A stretch of 40,820 bases of DNA from Streptacidiphilus melanogenes (GTDB lineage: Bacteria; Actinomycetota; Actinomycetes; Streptomycetales; Streptomycetaceae). The position numbers and the translations under genes were made by a program. The DNA lies in NCBI RefSeq assembly GCF_000787835.1, contig NZ_BBPP01000001.1, forward strand, positions 1 to 40,820, written 5' to 3'. Below are positions 38,892 to 40,820 of this stretch, piece after piece (the stretch's first letter is position 1; every line of letters starts with the position of its first letter). Under the pieces are notes generated by a model, which was given only the letters and a program-made list of their open reading frames with translations, was not told the origin of the DNA and did not search any database.

Positions 38892-40820
38892 GTGAGCGAG
38901 ACCTACCCGGCCCACTGGGAGGCCGACATCGTGCTGCGAGACGGCGGCACGGCCCGGATCCGCCCGATCGTCCCCGACGACGCGGACCGTCTCGTCGCCT
39001 TCTACCAGCGCGTCTCCGACCAGTCGAAGTACTACCGCTTCTTCGCTCCGTACCCGCGGCTGTCCGCCAAGGACATCCGGCACTTCACCCACCACGACTT
39101 CGTCGACCGGGTGGGCCTGGCCGCGCTGGTCAACGACCAGTTCATCGCGACCGTCCGCTACGACCGGATCGACGCCACCGGCCGCCCCTCCGGCTCCGGC
39201 ACCGAGGCCGAGGTCGCCTTCCTCGTGCAGGACGCCCACCAGGGGCGGGGTGTGGCCTCCGCGCTGCTGGAGCACATCGCCGCGACCGCGCGCGAGCGCG
39301 GCATCCGCCGCTTCGTGGCCGAGGTGCTGCCCGAGAACCGCAAGATGGCCAAGGTCTTCACCGAGGCCGGCTACACCCAGCAGCGCAGCTTCGCCGACGG
39401 GGTGCTGCACTTCGAGTTCGACCTCGCGCCGACCGAGGAGTCCCTCGCGGTCATGCGTGCCCGCGAGCACCGCGCCGAGGCGCGTTCGATGCAGCGGCTG
39501 CTCGCGCCGCGCTCCGTCGCGGTGATCGGCGCGGGACGCAACCCCGTCGGCGTCGGCCGCACCGTGCTGCGCAACCTCCTCTCCGGCGGGTTCACCGGCC
39601 CCCTCTACGCGATCAACCCGGCGGCCGCGGATCCCGCGGCGGGCCTCACCGAACTGGACGGCGTGCCGGTCCACGCCTCCATCGCCGACGTGGTGGACCC
39701 GGTCGACCTCGCCGTGATCGCCGTCCCCGCCGAGCAGGTGCCCGACGTGGTGGCCGACTGCGGCGCGGCGGGCGTGCACGGGCTCGTCGTGATCACCGCC
39801 GGCTACGCGGAAACCGGTCTCGACGGTCGTGCCCGCCAGCGCGAACTGGTCCGGCAGGCGCGTGCGGCGGGCATGCGCGTGCTCGGGCCCAACGCCTTCG
39901 GCCTGATCAACACCGATCCGGCGGTCCGGCTCGACGCCTCCCTCTCGCCACAGCTGCCCCGGCGCGGACCGCTCGGGATCTTCACGCAGTCGGGCGCGAT
40001 CGGCGCGGCGCTGCTCGAGGCCGCGTACCGGCGCGGCCTCGGCATCTCGGCCTTCGCCTCGGTGGGCAACCGCGCGGACGTCTCCGGCAACGACCTGCTG
40101 CAGTTCTTCGAGGAGGACGAGGCCACCGGCGTCGCGCTGCTCTACCTGGAGTCCTTCGGCAACCCGCGCAAGTTCAGCCGCCTGGCGCGGCGGGTGGCCG
40201 CGCGCAAGCCGCTGGTGGTGGTGAAGGGCGGCCGCGACACCCGCAGCATCCCCGCCGGACACGCGGCGGCGATCACGCGGATCGCCGACTCGACGGTCGA
40301 CACGCTCTTCGAGCAGGCCGGCGTGATCCGCGTCGACACCATCACCGAGCTGTACGACGCCGCCGACCTGCTCGCCCACCAGCCGCTCCCGTCGGGCCCG
40401 CGCATCGCGATCGTCGGCAACTCCGACTCCCTCGGCCTGCTCACCCACGACGTTGCGCTGGGCTCCGGCCTCCAGCCCTTGCTGCCGCACGACCTCACCA
40501 CCAGCGCGACCCCGGACGACTTCCGCAACGGGCTGCGGGCCGCGATCGACCGCCCGGACAGCGACGCGGTGGTCGCCGTCGTCATCCCGCCGATCGGCGC
40601 GGGCGGCTTCCCCATCTTTCCCGGCTCCGGCCTCATCAGCCGCACCACCCCACCCCCGCCGACGGCAACCCCACCCCTCGACCTGGCCCCGCTCGCGGCC
40701 GCCCTCCGCGACAGCGCCCACCGCGCCCGCCGAGCGGGCAAGCCGCTGATCATCGTCCACCTGGCCATGCCCGACCTGGTGGACCAGGTCATCGTCCCCG
40801 CCCCCGCAGCAGTGGCGGAC
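38892..40820 (+). CDS. GNAT / acyl-CoA-ligase-like fusion (Pat-type protein lysine acetyltransferase), 3' end cut
   Basis: 643 codons are visible and the frame runs off the right edge. Residues 15-175 form a GNAT domain (RDGGTARIRPIVPDDADRL..., acetyl-CoA motif VQDAHQGRGVASALLEHI). From about 190 follows an ADP-forming acyl-CoA-synthetase-like module: CoA-binding Rossmann domain SVAVIGAGRNPVGVGRTVLRNL, then LGIFTQSGAIGAALLEAAYRRGLGISAFASVGNRADVSGNDLL. In Salmonella Pat the GNAT domain is C-terminal; the N-terminal order here is the actinobacterial form. Pat enzymes acetylate and silence acetyl-CoA synthetase. I chose GTG 38892 (SETYPAHWEADIVLRDGG); the ribosome-binding site is weak. A Pro/Thr-rich insert (about residues 590-610) lies near the cut end. 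Confidence 0.9.
   Translation, partial: MSETYPAHWEADIVLRDGGTARIRPIVPDDADRLVAFYQRVSDQSKYYRFFAPYPRLSAKDIRHFTHHDFVDRVGLAALVNDQFIATVRYDRIDATGRPSGSGTEAEVAFLVQDAHQGRGVASALLEHIAATARERGIRRFVAEVLPENRKMAKVFTEAGYTQQRSFADGVLHFEFDLAPTEESLAVMRAREHRAEARSMQRLLAPRSVAVIGAGRNPVGVGRTVLRNLLSGGFTGPLYAINPAAADPAAGLTELDGVPVHASIADVVDPVDLAVIAVPAEQVPDVVADCGAAGVHGLVVITAGYAETGLDGRARQRELVRQARAAGMRVLGPNAFGLINTDPAVRLDASLSPQLPRRGPLGIFTQSGAIGAALLEAAYRRGLGISAFASVGNRADVSGNDLLQFFEEDEATGVALLYLESFGNPRKFSRLARRVAARKPLVVVKGGRDTRSIPAGHAAAITRIADSTVDTLFEQAGVIRVDTITELYDAADLLAHQPLPSGPRIAIVGNSDSLGLLTHDVALGSGLQPLLPHDLTTSATPDDFRNGLRAAIDRPDSDAVVAVVIPPIGAGGFPIFPGSGLISRTTPPPPTATPPLDLAPLAAALRDSAHRARRAGKPLIIVHLAMPDLVDQVIVPAPAAVAD

Overview
The window is actinobacterial and very probably from the family Streptomycetaceae (Streptomyces, Kitasatospora or Streptacidiphilus). 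The DNA is very GC-rich, third codon positions are almost all G or C, and GTG starts and 4-bp ATGA/GTGA overlaps are common. It carries a conservon (cvnABCD) with a conservon-type P450, a DasR-like operator before ptsH, and the actinobacterial types of topoisomerase IV A, paired M16 peptidases and a GNAT/acyl-CoA-ligase fusion.

Layout. (1) 1-2349: two NIS siderophore synthetases (IucA/IucC family) head to head; the left one runs off the window. (2) 2579-5795: a GNAT acetyltransferase, then a NarL-type two-component system (membrane kinase plus LuxR-type regulator) ending at a 21-bp bidirectional terminator. (3) 5874-11281: topoisomerase IV subunit A, divergent from a translationally coupled M16 peptidase pair in which only the first has the HxxEH zinc motif. 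(4) 11500-13896: a TetR regulator and a 14-TM drug exporter, with several candidate operators. (5) 14251-15444: rtcB RNA ligase behind a structured leader holding a 29-codon ORF. (6) 15746-18279: the conservon cvnABCD, with a TTA codon in cvnC. (7) 18345-20973, minus strand: a coupled three-gene set (DMATS-type prenyltransferase, heme-oxygenase-like di-iron protein, nucleotidyltransferase), lying between the conservon and the P450 that normally belongs with it. (8) 21578-26456: that P450, lacking the ExxR arginine; a second two-component system; and a small protein with two CxHPGxC motifs. (9) 26550-34020, minus strand: a five-gene operon in which every gene overlaps the next, reading asparagine-synthetase-like amidotransferase, PrpF-like isomerase, dihydroorotase-like amidohydrolase, MFS exporter and multicopper oxidase. 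(10) 34276-36410: an aquaporin-family channel, a decayed acyltransferase fragment, and a MarR regulator with twin operators facing a DUF2568 membrane protein. (11) 36449-40820: an acyl-CoA synthetase, ptsH with a DasR-like site, and a GNAT/CoA-ligase (Pat-type) protein cut by the window end.

Most notable. First, a conserved element of about 57 nt (extended -10 promoter plus a leader hairpin with a compensating U-G to C-G change) occurs twice, before cvnA and before the detached P450. This suggests the two remain one regulon although a prenyltransferase/oxygenase set now separates them. Second, the five-gene operon looks like an uncharacterised small-molecule pathway that ends in export and copper-dependent oxidation. 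Its exporter gene also holds an in-frame 162-bp element flanked by inverted repeats.

Housekeeping genes (parC, the M16 pair, rtcB, ptsH, the Pat-like gene) frame the accessory blocks. I saw no tRNA, rRNA, CRISPR array, transposase or integrase.
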